A stretch of 41,783 bases of DNA from Thermoleophilaceae bacterium (GTDB lineage Bacteria > Actinomycetota > Thermoleophilia > Solirubrobacterales > Thermoleophilaceae), in NCBI GenBank assembly GCA_016929195.1, contig JAFGJG010000042.1, forward strand, positions 1 through 41,783. Reading direction: 5' to 3'. Positions within the stretch are counted from its first letter, which is position 1. Every line of letters starts with the position of its first letter. The notes under the pieces were generated by a model that searched no databases, was not told where the DNA came from, and was given only the letters and a program-made list of their open reading frames with translations. The position numbers and the translations under genes are program-made. This document shows, piece after piece, positions 9,267 through 17,066 of the stretch.

Positions 9267-10835
9267 GTGACGAGGAGAGAGGGCGTGGCGTGGCTGGTGG
9301 CCACAGTGGTTCTCGCCGGGCTGCCCGCGGGCGGCGCGTCGGCGCGCGTCGGCCAGCAGGAGCACCTCGTGCAGACCGTCGTCCCGCTGCCGTCCACGGT
9401 CACGCGGGTCGAGTTCCCGTCGTACACGGACGACGGCCGCCGCGTCCTCGCGGGGGCGCAGTCGAGCGCCTTCGCGGGCACGCAGATAGTCAGCTTCCGA
9501 GAGGACGGCTCTGGCTTCACGTGCCTCTCCTGCGGCGCCTGGTCCGGTCCGGCTCTCACGAAGCCGGCTGCGTTCCCCGACGGGCGGCGCGTCCTCGTCC
9601 GGGTCGGGGACCAGACGCCCTTCAGCCCGGCCGACCACGGCGTGCTCGAGTGCCTTCCGTCGCTGCTCGACTGTCGCGGCGCGAGGGTCCTGCCGATCGA
9701 GGTCCCGTCGGCCGGCGACCCGAACGTCGTCCAGGACCAGCGCGAGTTCCGGGTCTCCCCCGACGGCGTGCACGTCGCGTTCACGCAGATCCGCCGCAGC
9801 GCCTCGGGACGCGAGACAGGCGCGGGCATCGTCGGCAGGCTCGTCCGTGACGGCGCCCGCTACCGCGTGACCGGCCCGCGGGTGGTCGCGACCGACGGTG
9901 AGCTCAAGGGGTTCACGCCGGATGGCGGGGCCGTCACGTTCGCCCGCTTCCTCGGCGCCTTCGAGGCGGGCAATCCCGACGACGTTGCGGTGGACCTCGC
10001 CACGGGCCGCGAGTCGCGCCTCACCTGGGCACCCGACTGGGACGAGGACGTCGATCTCTCGCCGGCCCGCTACCGCGGACGCGACTGGCTGGTGGCGGGG
10101 AGCGCCCGCGGCGCCGGCCTGCTCGAGGCCGTGGCCCAGGTCAGGCGGCCCACCGCGATCGAGCTCGGCCTCTCCGCGCTTCCGTTCGTCGTCTTCCGCG
10201 AGCGCGGCCCTCAGATCGCGGAGCCCTGGCTGGTGGCGGTCGGGGCCGACCGCACCGGCGATCTCGGCCGGCCGCTGGCGCCGGGGGCCAACGCATCGGG
10301 GTGGGACTCACGCGCCGTGACGAGGTGGAAGCCCGACGGGACGGCCGTGGTCTTCTGGCAGCGCCGGATCGACGGCGAGGGCACGCGCGTCATCGTCGTC
10401 CGGCTCGCCGACCGGCGCCCGGCGTGTCCGCCGCGCCCGGCCCGCTCGCCCGTCCCGCGCTGGGCGCCTCCGCTGGCGGGATACGTGCCGGACGATCCGC
10501 CGCTCCCGCGGTCGCGCCGCGGACGCGTGTCGGGCCGCATGGTCGTGACGACCGGGCCGTCGCCCGTTCAGGGTTTCGGGTCGGGCATCGAGGTGCGCTA
10601 TCTAGGGTTCTCGGACGAGCGCGGCCTGGTGCTCGACGGCGTCGAGCGCGCCGGGTACACGGTGACAGGCTTCCTGTACGGCAATCCGTCGGTCTACGAC
10701 GCCGACGTGGTCGTGTCCGGCCGGCACCGCGGCTGGCTGCGGGCGAGCGGCGTGCCGATCGGCCCGGGCGGGGTGGGCGGGACGATCGAGTCGCAGCTCG
10801 ACGGACGGAGGGTCTCCCTGGGCCCCCTGCCGTGA
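9267..10835 (+). CDS. Secreted TolB-like beta-propeller protein, function unknown
   Basis: The 522-residue product begins with a short signal peptide (VAWLVATVVLAGLPAGGASA, about residues 7-26). Repeated blade-like units follow, including YTDDGRRVLAG, FPDGRRVLVRVGD, VSPDGVHVAFTQI, FTPDGGAVTFARF and WKPDGTAVVFWQR, as in TolB/PD40 propellers. After about residue 390 comes a proline- and arginine-rich linker and a beta-rich tail. No catalytic motif is seen; a binding or sensing role outside the membrane is inferred. GTG 9267 coincides with the predicted transcription start. The shared promoter segment suggests co-control with the adjacent TetR. Confidence 0.8.
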   Translation: MTRREGVAWLVATVVLAGLPAGGASARVGQQEHLVQTVVPLPSTVTRVEFPSYTDDGRRVLAGAQSSAFAGTQIVSFREDGSGFTCLSCGAWSGPALTKPAAFPDGRRVLVRVGDQTPFSPADHGVLECLPSLLDCRGARVLPIEVPSAGDPNVVQDQREFRVSPDGVHVAFTQIRRSASGRETGAGIVGRLVRDGARYRVTGPRVVATDGELKGFTPDGGAVTFARFLGAFEAGNPDDVAVDLATGRESRLTWAPDWDEDVDLSPARYRGRDWLVAGSARGAGLLEAVAQVRRPTAIELGLSALPFVVFRERGPQIAEPWLVAVGADRTGDLGRPLAPGANASGWDSRAVTRWKPDGTAVVFWQRRIDGEGTRVIVVRLADRRPACPPRPARSPVPRWAPPLAGYVPDDPPLPRSRRGRVSGRMVVTTGPSPVQGFGSGIEVRYLGFSDERGLVLDGVERAGYTVTGFLYGNPSVYDADVVVSGRHRGWLRASGVPIGPGGVGGTIESQLDGRRVSLGPLP

Positions 10836-10839
10836 CCCT

Positions 10840-10858
10840 GCCGGCTCAGTCGGCCGGC
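10840..10858. terminator. Possible bidirectional hairpin between convergent genes
   Basis: GCCGGC (10840-10845) can pair with GCCGGC (10853-10858) around a seven-base loop, between the propeller stop (10835) and inside the end of the convergent tetR. There is no T-tract on either side. Confidence 0.25.
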
Positions 10859-11496
10859 GGCCCCGCGAGCAGCGTCACGAGCAGGTGGTAGAGGTCGTCC
10901 TCCAGCTCGAGCAGGCGATCGGGCCCCGCTTCGCGGACCTGCGCCGCCACCAGCTCCGTGACGGAGATGACCGCGGCGCGCACGGAGACGCTCCTCAGCT
11001 CGGGGAGGTCCGTCCGGTCCAGGCGCGCCCACTGGCCGACCGCCTGGAGGACGCCGCCGAAGCGGTCGTACTGGCGCTCCCGCTGCACGATCGCGCGCGG
11101 GCCGGCCATCGGAAGCTCCACGAGGTACGCGCGGGCCAGCGCAGGACGCTCCTGCCACCAGCGGAGATACGTGCGGAGGCCCTCTCGGAGCGCGACGCGC
11201 CAGTCCCCCTCGTTCACGAAGGCCACCAGCTCCGTCGCCAGCTCGTGACCGGCGTCCTCGCAGAGGGCGATGAAGCAGTCGGTCTTGTCGCTGAAGAGGT
11301 CGTAGAAGGCGTTTCGCGACACCCGCGCGGCGGCCACGACGTCCGGGACCGTGGTGGCCTCGTACCCCTGCCGTCCGACGAGCTCGGACATGGCCTCGAG
11401 CAGCCGCGCGCGCTGGGAGGCGAGGACCGCCTCGCGCGGCAGCTTGTGGCGGCCCCGCGGGAGGGGGGTCGCGGCCGTACGCTCGCCGCCGGTCAC
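10846..11496 (-). CDS. TetR/AcrR-family transcriptional regulator
   Basis: The 216-residue product has an N-terminal helix-turn-helix typical of TetR: LLEAMSELVGRQGYEATTV followed by VAAARVSRNAFYDLFSDKTDCF. An all-helical ligand-binding domain follows, with the usual LRTYLRWWQERPALARAYL region. GTG 11496 is preferred over an upstream ATG at 11553, because a promoter TTGCCC-17-TATCTC ends exactly seven bases before it; a start at 11553 would leave no promoter room and would add residues outside the family's usual start. It probably represses itself and the divergent esterase, and perhaps the propeller gene at 9267. The ligand is unknown. Confidence 0.92.
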   Translation of the reverse strand: MTGGERTAATPLPRGRHKLPREAVLASQRARLLEAMSELVGRQGYEATTVPDVVAAARVSRNAFYDLFSDKTDCFIALCEDAGHELATELVAFVNEGDWRVALREGLRTYLRWWQERPALARAYLVELPMAGPRAIVQRERQYDRFGGVLQAVGQWARLDRTDLPELRSVSVRAAVISVTELVAAQVREAGPDRLLELEDDLYHLLVTLLAGPPAD

Positions 11497-11534
11497 CGTG
11501 CAAGAGATACACGCATGTCTCTCGTAGGGCAAGC
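11497..11534. promoter_or_regulatory. tetR promoter with palindromic operator, shared with the divergent esterase
   Basis: Minus strand: TTGCCC (11532-11527), a 17-base spacer, TATCTC (11509-11504), then seven bases to GTG 11496. A 20-base imperfect palindrome spans 11503-11522, with perfect five-base arms AGAGA/TCTCT and 7 of 10 symmetric positions paired. It covers the -10 and is a plausible TetR operator. Confidence 0.55.
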
Positions 11535-12809
11535 TTGAGGACCCTCCGGCCACTCGTGCTGGCGGTGGCGATCGCGCTCGGCGCCGCAGCCCCCGCCCAT
11601 GCCGCCTGGCCCGTGTGCGTGCAGCGCACCACGCCCGTTCGCACCGGCCTGAGCGAGACCGGGCGCACGGCCGAGGGGCGGCTCCTGACGCTCGGCCTCC
11701 GGTCCCGCGCGATGGGCCGGCAGAAGGTCGACGTGCTGCTCCCGCGCTCCTACGACCGCTCGGGACGAACGCGCTACCCGGTCCTCTACCTGCTCCACGG
11801 CGCGGGCGGCGACCGCCGGGACTGGGTCGACGACCTCGGTCTCCGCGAGCTCGTCGGCCGGATGAGGCTGATCGTCGTGATGCCGGACGGGAGCGAGCGC
11901 GACCCGCGCCGCAACGGCGGCTACTCCGACTGGTTCGGGCTCGAGGCCGGCGCCGCCGGCCGCGCGCCGGCCTGGGAGAGCTTCCACGTTCGTGAGCTGG
12001 TCCCGTTCATCGACCGCCGCTTCCCGACCCTCGCCGGCCCGGCGGGACACGCCGTGGCGGGCATCTCGATGGGGGGCGGCGGCGCGGTGAAGTACGCGGC
12101 CGCGTTCCCCGGAACCTTCGGGTACGCCGCTTCGCTCTCCGGGAGCCTCGACCCCTCGATCGACCGCCGCAACCCGAGCTGCAAGGCGGGCGACCCCGAC
12201 GAGCACGAGGTGGTCTGGCGCGACAACAGCCCCACCGCGCTCGCCGGCAACCTGCGCGGGGTGCGCCTGTTCGTGCGCTCGGGGGACGGCACGCCCGGGC
12301 CCTTCGACCCCGCCTCCGCACCATCCGACCCGGTCGAGGCGGTCATCTGGCGGACGCGGCTGGCCACGGAGGCCGGAGCGCACGTGATGGCGGAGCGCTT
12401 CGCGGCGGAGATCCGGCGGCAGCGAGTCGGAGGGCTCGACCTCCGCTTCTACCGCGGCTCGCATTCGCGCCCCTACTGGAGACGGGAGCTGGCGCAGGCG
12501 CTCCGGTGGCTCGACGCCCAGCTTCGCCGTCCGCCGCGGCGCCGCAGGAGCTTCACGGTCGCCTCAGCGCGCGAGAGCTTCTCCGCGTGGGGATGGACCT
12601 TCCGGGCCCGCAGGCGCGTCCGCGAGTTCGCCTACGTGCGAGTCGGCCACGGCCGGCTGACGGTCCGCGGGAGCGGCAGGCTCGACGTCACGACGCCGGG
12701 GCGGCGGCGGTTCTCGATCTCGCTCGGCAGGAGCCACACGCGGGACCAGACGCGCTTCACGCCGGCGGCCATCCGGGCCTGGCGCCGGGTGTCGGTGCGC
12801 CTGCGCTGA
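11535..12809 (+). CDS. Secreted alpha/beta-hydrolase esterase with a basic C-terminal extension
   Basis: The 424-residue product has a signal peptide (residues 1-23, ending APAHA) and a hydrolase of the esterase-D/antigen-85-like family: VLYLLHGAGGDRRDWVDD carries the oxyanion region, GISMGG holds nucleophile Ser178, and the catalytic His is probably in FYRGSHSRPYW. Substrates may be acyl esters; mycolyl transfer is not implied. After about residue 335 there is an additional arginine-rich, beta-type tail of about 90 residues that the family does not need. The start TTG 11535 fits the signal peptide; the ribosome-binding site is weak. It is divergent from tetR across 38 bases and probably regulated by it. 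Confidence 0.87.
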   Translation: MRTLRPLVLAVAIALGAAAPAHAAWPVCVQRTTPVRTGLSETGRTAEGRLLTLGLRSRAMGRQKVDVLLPRSYDRSGRTRYPVLYLLHGAGGDRRDWVDDLGLRELVGRMRLIVVMPDGSERDPRRNGGYSDWFGLEAGAAGRAPAWESFHVRELVPFIDRRFPTLAGPAGHAVAGISMGGGGAVKYAAAFPGTFGYAASLSGSLDPSIDRRNPSCKAGDPDEHEVVWRDNSPTALAGNLRGVRLFVRSGDGTPGPFDPASAPSDPVEAVIWRTRLATEAGAHVMAERFAAEIRRQRVGGLDLRFYRGSHSRPYWRRELAQALRWLDAQLRRPPRRRRSFTVASARESFSAWGWTFRARRRVREFAYVRVGHGRLTVRGSGRLDVTTPGRRRFSISLGRSHTRDQTRFTPAAIRAWRRVSVRLR

Positions 12810-12827
12810 GCGATGCGGGCACATCGC
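12810..12827 (+). terminator. Hairpin directly after the esterase stop
   Basis: GCGATG (12810-12815) pairs perfectly with CATCGC (12822-12827) around a six-base loop, immediately after the TGA. No T-tract follows, so termination is only possible, not shown. Confidence 0.3.
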
Positions 12828-12839
12828 GCAGGAGGCGGT

Positions 12840-12908
12840 CCTCGCCGAGGCGGACATGGCGGCTCGGTCGTGCTGGGGATCGCGCGCATGCGGCGAGGCG
12901 AGAGTCCG
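12840..12908 (-). pseudogene. Decayed copy of the 5' end of the oxidoreductase gene (8258-9193)
   Basis: This segment aligns with 9142-9212 at roughly 90% identity, including the start codon (12890-12888), about the first 16 codons and some 18 upstream bases. Relative to the source it has a two-base deletion (frameshift near codon 11) and a one-base deletion plus substitutions that destroy the TAGTCT -10 element. The reading frame soon leaves the parental protein and no downstream homology follows. I read it as a dead remnant of a duplication. The short flanking stretches to 12925 hold nothing else I recognise. Confidence 0.7.
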
Positions 12909-12925
12909 CTCGCTCGGGTGGGCGT

Positions 12926-14572
12926 CTACCCGTCCGCGATTGCGTTCAGGGCGGCGGCCGTCCGCGTCAGGGAGTCGGCGGCCGACCGATCGAGGCTTCG
13001 GGAGGCGGATCCCGTGAGGGCGGACCGGAACGAGGTCCGGGCCACCCGCCCGATCTTGGCGTTGGTGCGGGCGAACGTCGTGCGCGTCCGGGTGTCGGCG
13101 CCCACGATCCGCAGCGCCCTCGCGTGACGACGACGCGTGGCCGCGGATCCGCGGGCGAAATGGCGGTCGGGCACGAGCGCCTTGTCGACGAACAGGGAAG
13201 CCGCCGCCTTGCGGAGCGTGGCGGTCCTGCGCGCCAGTCCCGCCGCCTGGGTCGCGAGCCGGGCGCACTTCGCCGCCCGGGTCGCGCGCGACGTGCCGGT
13301 GGCCTCCGCGAGCGTGGCGATGCAGTCGCCGAGCTTGCGCGCGGCCGTCGTTCGCTGCTTCAGGTTCACGACCAGCTCCGCCATCGGGACCAGGCGGGCG
13401 CCTCGGCGCGCCGGCCCCGGCCGGGCGCCGGCGGCCGCCGGAACGGCCGAGGCCGCTGACCGCGCTCCGGTCGCGGCCGGCGCGAGGTACTGGGCCGCCA
13501 CCTGCTGCCAGCGCTGGGGAAGCAGCTCGGCTGAATTCGTGCCCGTCACCAGACGACCCCTGTCGTCGACGACGATCCACCCGCCGACCGGCTGCACCGG
13601 GGCAGGCGCGTGGGCCTTCCTCGCCATGCAGGCCAGGCTCTCGAACTGGGCGAACTGCCCGGATGACATCGCCGCGATCTTCGCCGCCGCGTCGAAGAGG
13701 TCGATCTCCCGGGAGTTGGCCTCGCGCTCGACCAGCGCGGCGGCGTAGAAGCCCGAAGCCAGCATGTACTTGGCGAGCTCGGTGGGAAGGACCACCCTCC
13801 CGATGACGTTGCTGAAGCGCTTGGCCTGAGCCTCGATCGCGCGGTAGTTGCCCGCCTTGAGGAACGGGTTCTTCGCGAGGAAGCGACCGGTCTTCGGGTC
13901 CCTCGGCTGCCGGGTCGTGGCAGCCCAGCCAGCGAGCCGCCCGGATCCGAACCCCGCGACCGTGTTGACCGACTCGAGGCTGTTCGCCGACCATGTCCAC
14001 ATGTCGAGTGCATCGAGGGACAAGGCGTTTCGCTTCATCACCTCGGCCGCCTCACGGGCCTGGGCGCGCGCCTTCGCTCCCTCCGCGCGCAGGCGCTGGA
14101 GCAGCGCCTCCCTGCGCCGCTCTGCTCCCGCTGCGACGTTCGGGCAGGGCCCGGCGGCGGGCGGCGGCGGCCCGGCGGCGGTCACGGTCACATAGACCCA
14201 GCCGTTGAAGGACAGGCAGCTCGTGTTGCCCGACCAGCCGATGAAGATCTGCTGGCCGGGCACCATGCCGGAGGGAACCGTCACGGTGAGCAGATGCCCG
14301 GCGGCGGGCGGCGCGCCGTCCGTCCTGCCGATCACCACGTTCGTCGGGATGACCGACCACGTGGTCGGGTTGGGTTGGAAGAACGCCGGTGGCGTGCAGG
14401 TCGCGAGCACGTTCGACGCCGGAAGCGCCACGAGGCTCGTGGCGCCGGCCCGGGCCGTCGGCGGCGCCTGCGCCGCGCTCACGGAGCTGAAGCTCGCGAG
14501 CAGCGCCAGGCAGATCGCGGCGCAGGAGAGAGCGCGCGTGATGAGCTCAGATGACACCGGGCCAGGGGTCAC
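12926..14572 (-). CDS. Secreted alanine-rich protein of unknown function
   Basis: The 548-residue product has a signal peptide (hydrophobic AAICLALLASFSSVSA, about residues 18-33, cleaved near AQA). An N-terminal beta-type region of about 100 residues follows (FFQPNPTTWSVIPTNVVIG, then VPGQQIFIGWSGNTSCLSFNG) with two or three Cys that may form disulfides. The rest is largely helical and rich in Ala and Arg, with coiled-coil-like stretches at 150-180 and 400-548. I recognise no family or catalytic motif. The start is GTG 14572; TAGGTT (14590-14585 minus strand) lies 12 bases upstream. Codon usage matches its neighbours. A surface or matrix role is a guess. Confidence 0.72.
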   Translation of the reverse strand: MTPGPVSSELITRALSCAAICLALLASFSSVSAAQAPPTARAGATSLVALPASNVLATCTPPAFFQPNPTTWSVIPTNVVIGRTDGAPPAAGHLLTVTVPSGMVPGQQIFIGWSGNTSCLSFNGWVYVTVTAAGPPPPAAGPCPNVAAGAERRREALLQRLRAEGAKARAQAREAAEVMKRNALSLDALDMWTWSANSLESVNTVAGFGSGRLAGWAATTRQPRDPKTGRFLAKNPFLKAGNYRAIEAQAKRFSNVIGRVVLPTELAKYMLASGFYAAALVEREANSREIDLFDAAAKIAAMSSGQFAQFESLACMARKAHAPAPVQPVGGWIVVDDRGRLVTGTNSAELLPQRWQQVAAQYLAPAATGARSAASAVPAAAGARPGPARRGARLVPMAELVVNLKQRTTAARKLGDCIATLAEATGTSRATRAAKCARLATQAAGLARRTATLRKAAASLFVDKALVPDRHFARGSAATRRRHARALRIVGADTRTRTTFARTNAKIGRVARTSFRSALTGSASRSLDRSAADSLTRTAAALNAIADG

Positions 14573-14705
14573 GAGTCCGAGTCCAACCTAACCCAGGTCG
14601 GGGGCAAGCGCGCCGGTGGAGGAAGCGTGCAGCTTCCGCCCCGGAACCCTCGGCATGGGCACCGCCAGGCGAGCGCGATCCGGCGATCGACCCTACGTTC
14701 GAGAC

Positions 14706-14873
14706 ATGCCCCGCCGCAGCGCATTCACGGTCGTCCTGGCCGTCGTCCTCGTTCTGACGACGTCGCCCGGACCGCAGGCCTCGGAGCCGGAGCACGCTCC
14801 CTCCGTGAGCCCGAAGAGCTTCTCCGTGAAGGTGGACGGGACGGCTTCCACGGAAGCCCGCAGGGGTACGTAG
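14706..14873 (+). CDS. Small putative secreted peptide
   Basis: A 55-residue frame with a textbook signal peptide (MPRRS, then the hydrophobic FTVVLAVVLVLTT) and a 35-residue tail rich in Ser, Pro and charged residues. No family is recognised. TACGTT at 14694-14699 ends six bases before ATG 14706, the leaderless spacing seen at many genes here, which raises it above a chance frame. It could be a truncated remnant of a longer secreted protein, since it stops abruptly in low-complexity sequence. Confidence 0.4.
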   Translation: MPRRSAFTVVLAVVLVLTTSPGPQASEPEHAPSVSPKSFSVKVDGTASTEARRGT

Positions 14874-14941
14874 CAAGCGTCTAGGGATGGTCGCTCGGCA
14901 GGCCGCGGCGGGTGGCTCCCGTCGCGGCTGCCTGTCGTTCG

Positions 14942-15247
14942 CTAGCCCGGGACGCCGAGCAGCTTCCAGAGCCGCTGCTCGCCCATCGTCTGGAGGACGA
15001 GCCCCTCGGCGGAGGCGGCCTCCTCGATCGCCGAGCGCGACATCGAGTCGCCCCCGCCGCGCACAAGCATGCTGGCCCCCAGACGGGCCGCCAGCGGCAC
15101 GTCCTGCCGCCAGAGGATGGCGATGTCGTTGCGCACCTCGACCTCCAGGCGCTCGCCGACCATCGGCCGCCGGTCGACCAGCGCGGCCAGCGCCGCGTCG
15201 CGCTCACGGACGAATCGCCCGCGCGTCTTGGCTCTACCGGTGTCCAC
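14942..15247 (-). CDS. Conserved-looking small protein of unknown function
   Basis: A 101-residue frame with a basic N-terminus (about 18 residues), then a plausible mixed alpha/beta domain: ERLEVEVRNDIAILWRQDV, LAARLGASMLVRGGGD and AIEEAASAEGLVLQTMGEQ. No transmembrane segment or known motif is seen. GTG 15247 has TAGGGT (15259-15254 minus strand) six bases upstream and no Shine-Dalgarno, again the leaderless pattern. I cannot assign a function. The antisense frames here look like shadows because they are compositionally skewed, while this one has ordinary hydrophobic spacing. Confidence 0.6.
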   Translation of the reverse strand: MDTGRAKTRGRFVRERDAALAALVDRRPMVGERLEVEVRNDIAILWRQDVPLAARLGASMLVRGGGDSMSRSAIEEAASAEGLVLQTMGEQRLWKLLGVPG

Positions 15248-15325
15248 CCCGCCACCCTAGGTCAACTCCCACCGCCGCGCCATCGATCGGGACCTCCGCA
15301 CATGTTTGGGCCGTAATGACGCGCA

Positions 15326-15928
15326 GTGACGGGAGTGAGAGGCTCCACCGCGGGCGTGCGCGCAGAGCGGCTCCTGACAATGGTCCGGCCCCTGCCGGTC
15401 CCCGCCTCCGAGCGGGGGCTGGTCCGCGCCGCCCAGAACGGCTCCACCGACGCCCTCGAGGCGCTGTTCAAGCTGCACTGGCCGGCAGCGTTCCGGGCCG
15501 CCTACTTCATCGTCCACGACGCGGCAGCCGCCGAGGACATCGCGCAGGAGGCGTTCCTTGCCGCCGTGCGCGCGCTGGACCGCTTCGACTCGCGGCGGCC
15601 GTTCTCGCCCTGGATCAACCGGATCGTCGTGAATCGCGCGATCGATCACGCGCGCTCGCGCTCGCTGCGGCGCGAGGTGGGGGCGGAGCTGGCGGACTCG
15701 GCCGAGGCGCCGGCGCCCGCCGCGCGCGTGTCGGACGAGCTGATGGACGCCCTGGCGCTGCTGGGGCCGGAGCAGCGTGCCGTGGTGGTGCTCCGCTACC
15801 TGCTCGACTGGACGCCCGGGGAGATCGCCCGGGCGCTGTCCATCCCGCGCGGCACCGTCAACTCGCGCCTGCGGCGGGCGCTCGACCGCCTGGCGGCGGT
15901 CCTGGAGGAGGACGATGGACGCGGCTGA
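15326..15928 (+). CDS. ECF-type RNA polymerase sigma factor (sigma-70 family)
   Basis: The 200-residue product has region 2 (ALFKLHWPAAFRAAYFIV, then AEDIAQEAFLAAVRALDRFD and PWINRIVVNRAIDHAR) and region 4 (LGPEQRAVVVLRYLLDWTPGEIARAL followed by IPRGTVNSRLRRAL), and no region 3, as in ECF sigmas. These redirect RNA polymerase to stress or envelope promoters. GTG 15326 has TAATGA (15314-15319) six bases upstream; ATG 15380 is an alternative that would trim a non-conserved tail. The next gene starts inside its last codons, so it probably encodes the regulatory membrane partner. Confidence 0.93.
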   Translation: MTGVRGSTAGVRAERLLTMVRPLPVPASERGLVRAAQNGSTDALEALFKLHWPAAFRAAYFIVHDAAAAEDIAQEAFLAAVRALDRFDSRRPFSPWINRIVVNRAIDHARSRSLRREVGAELADSAEAPAPAARVSDELMDALALLGPEQRAVVVLRYLLDWTPGEIARALSIPRGTVNSRLRRALDRLAAVLEEDDGRG

Positions 15929-17066
15929 GCTCAGGCGCGCCCTGCGCGAGCGGCCGGTGCCGGGCGAGCGCGAGGCCGGGGAGCGGACGCTGCGCGTCGT
16001 GCGCGCGGCCCACACGGCGGAGGCGCGCGCTCCGGCGGTGCGCCGGCGCCTGCTGCGCCCGGCGCTGGTCGTGGCGGCGGTGCTGCTCGCGCTGGGCACC
16101 GGGCTGAGCCCGGCCGGCGCGGACATGCGGCGCTGGATCGGCGACCGGCTCGACCCGGAGCCGTCGCCCACGCTGTCGCGGCTGCCCGCGGGCGGGCGCC
16201 TGCTCGTGAGCTCCCCCCAGGGCGCCTGGGTGATCCACCCCGACGGTGCGCTCCGGCGGCTCGGCGACTACTCGAGCGCCGGGTGGTCGCCGCGCGGGCT
16301 CTTCGCGGTCGCGGCAAGCGGCCGGCGGCTGTACGCCGTCGAGCCGGACGGCACGGTGCGCTGGTCGATCGCCCGCCCCCGCGCGGTGGGGCACCCGGCC
16401 TGGTCGCCGGGCCTCGGGTACCGCGTGGCCTACCTGGAGGGCACGAGCCTCCGGGTCGTGGCCGGCAACGGCGGCGGTGACCGCCTGCTGGCGCGGCGCG
16501 TGGCCGCCGTGACCCCGGCCTGGCGTCCCGGCGCGGGTTACGTGCTCAGCTACGCGACCCGGGGCGGTCGGATCGTCACGCGCGACTCGGAGGACGGGCG
16601 CGTGCTCTGGACGGCGCGGCCCGGCGCCGCGCCGCGGCAGCTCGCCTGGTCGGCCCGCGGCGAGCTCGTGGCGCTCGCGGGCGACACGGTGCTGACCTAC
16701 TCGCGCGACGGGGCCGCCCGGCGGTCGCTCGCGCTGCCCCGCGGGGTCTCGGCGAGCGTGATGGCGGTGCACCCATCGGGCCGCAGCGTCGCCGTGGCCG
16801 GTTCCGCGGGCGGAGTGATCGCGCTCGGGCCCGGCGGCCCGGCGCGAAAGCTGTTCGACGGCGCGGGCCGCTTCACCGGGCTCGCCTGGTCGCCCGACGG
16901 GCGCTGGCTCGCCGCCGGCTGGCGTAGCGCGGGTCAGTGGGTCTTCGTGCGCTCGCCCGACGCGGCGGGCGCCCGGCGGGTGGTCACGTTCTCGCGGATC
17001 TCCGAGCAGCTCGACCCGCGCGGGGCGGTCAGCTTCCCGCGGATCGAGGGCTGGTGCTGCGGGTGA
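15915..17066 (+). CDS. Membrane-anchored beta-propeller, probable partner or anti-sigma of the ECF factor
   Basis: The 383-residue product has a basic, helical N-terminus (about 45 residues, cytoplasmic if anti-sigma), one transmembrane helix (LVVAAVLLALGTGL, about residues 51-65) and an extracytoplasmic propeller with repeated W-S-P-x-G or H-P-x-G units: AGWSPRGLFAVAA, PAWSPGLGYRVAYL, LAWSARGELVALAG, MAVHPSGRSVAVAG and LAWSPDGRWLAAGW. The zinc anti-sigma HxxxCxxC motif is absent. ATG 15915 overlaps the sigma gene by 14 bases, indicating coupled translation. Signal transfer from an outside ligand to the sigma factor is inferred from this layout. Its end overlaps the convergent gene by 38 bases. 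Confidence 0.82.
   Translation: MDAAELRRALRERPVPGEREAGERTLRVVRAAHTAEARAPAVRRRLLRPALVVAAVLLALGTGLSPAGADMRRWIGDRLDPEPSPTLSRLPAGGRLLVSSPQGAWVIHPDGALRRLGDYSSAGWSPRGLFAVAASGRRLYAVEPDGTVRWSIARPRAVGHPAWSPGLGYRVAYLEGTSLRVVAGNGGGDRLLARRVAAVTPAWRPGAGYVLSYATRGGRIVTRDSEDGRVLWTARPGAAPRQLAWSARGELVALAGDTVLTYSRDGAARRSLALPRGVSASVMAVHPSGRSVAVAGSAGGVIALGPGGPARKLFDGAGRFTGLAWSPDGRWLAAGWRSAGQWVFVRSPDAAGARRVVTFSRISEQLDPRGAVSFPRIEGWCCG

Noticed and set aside
14584-14607. TTGCCC followed by TAGGTT as a full promoter for the 548-residue protein gene
   Set aside because: The spacer is only 11 bases, too short for a sigma-70 promoter; only the TAGGTT -10 may be real.
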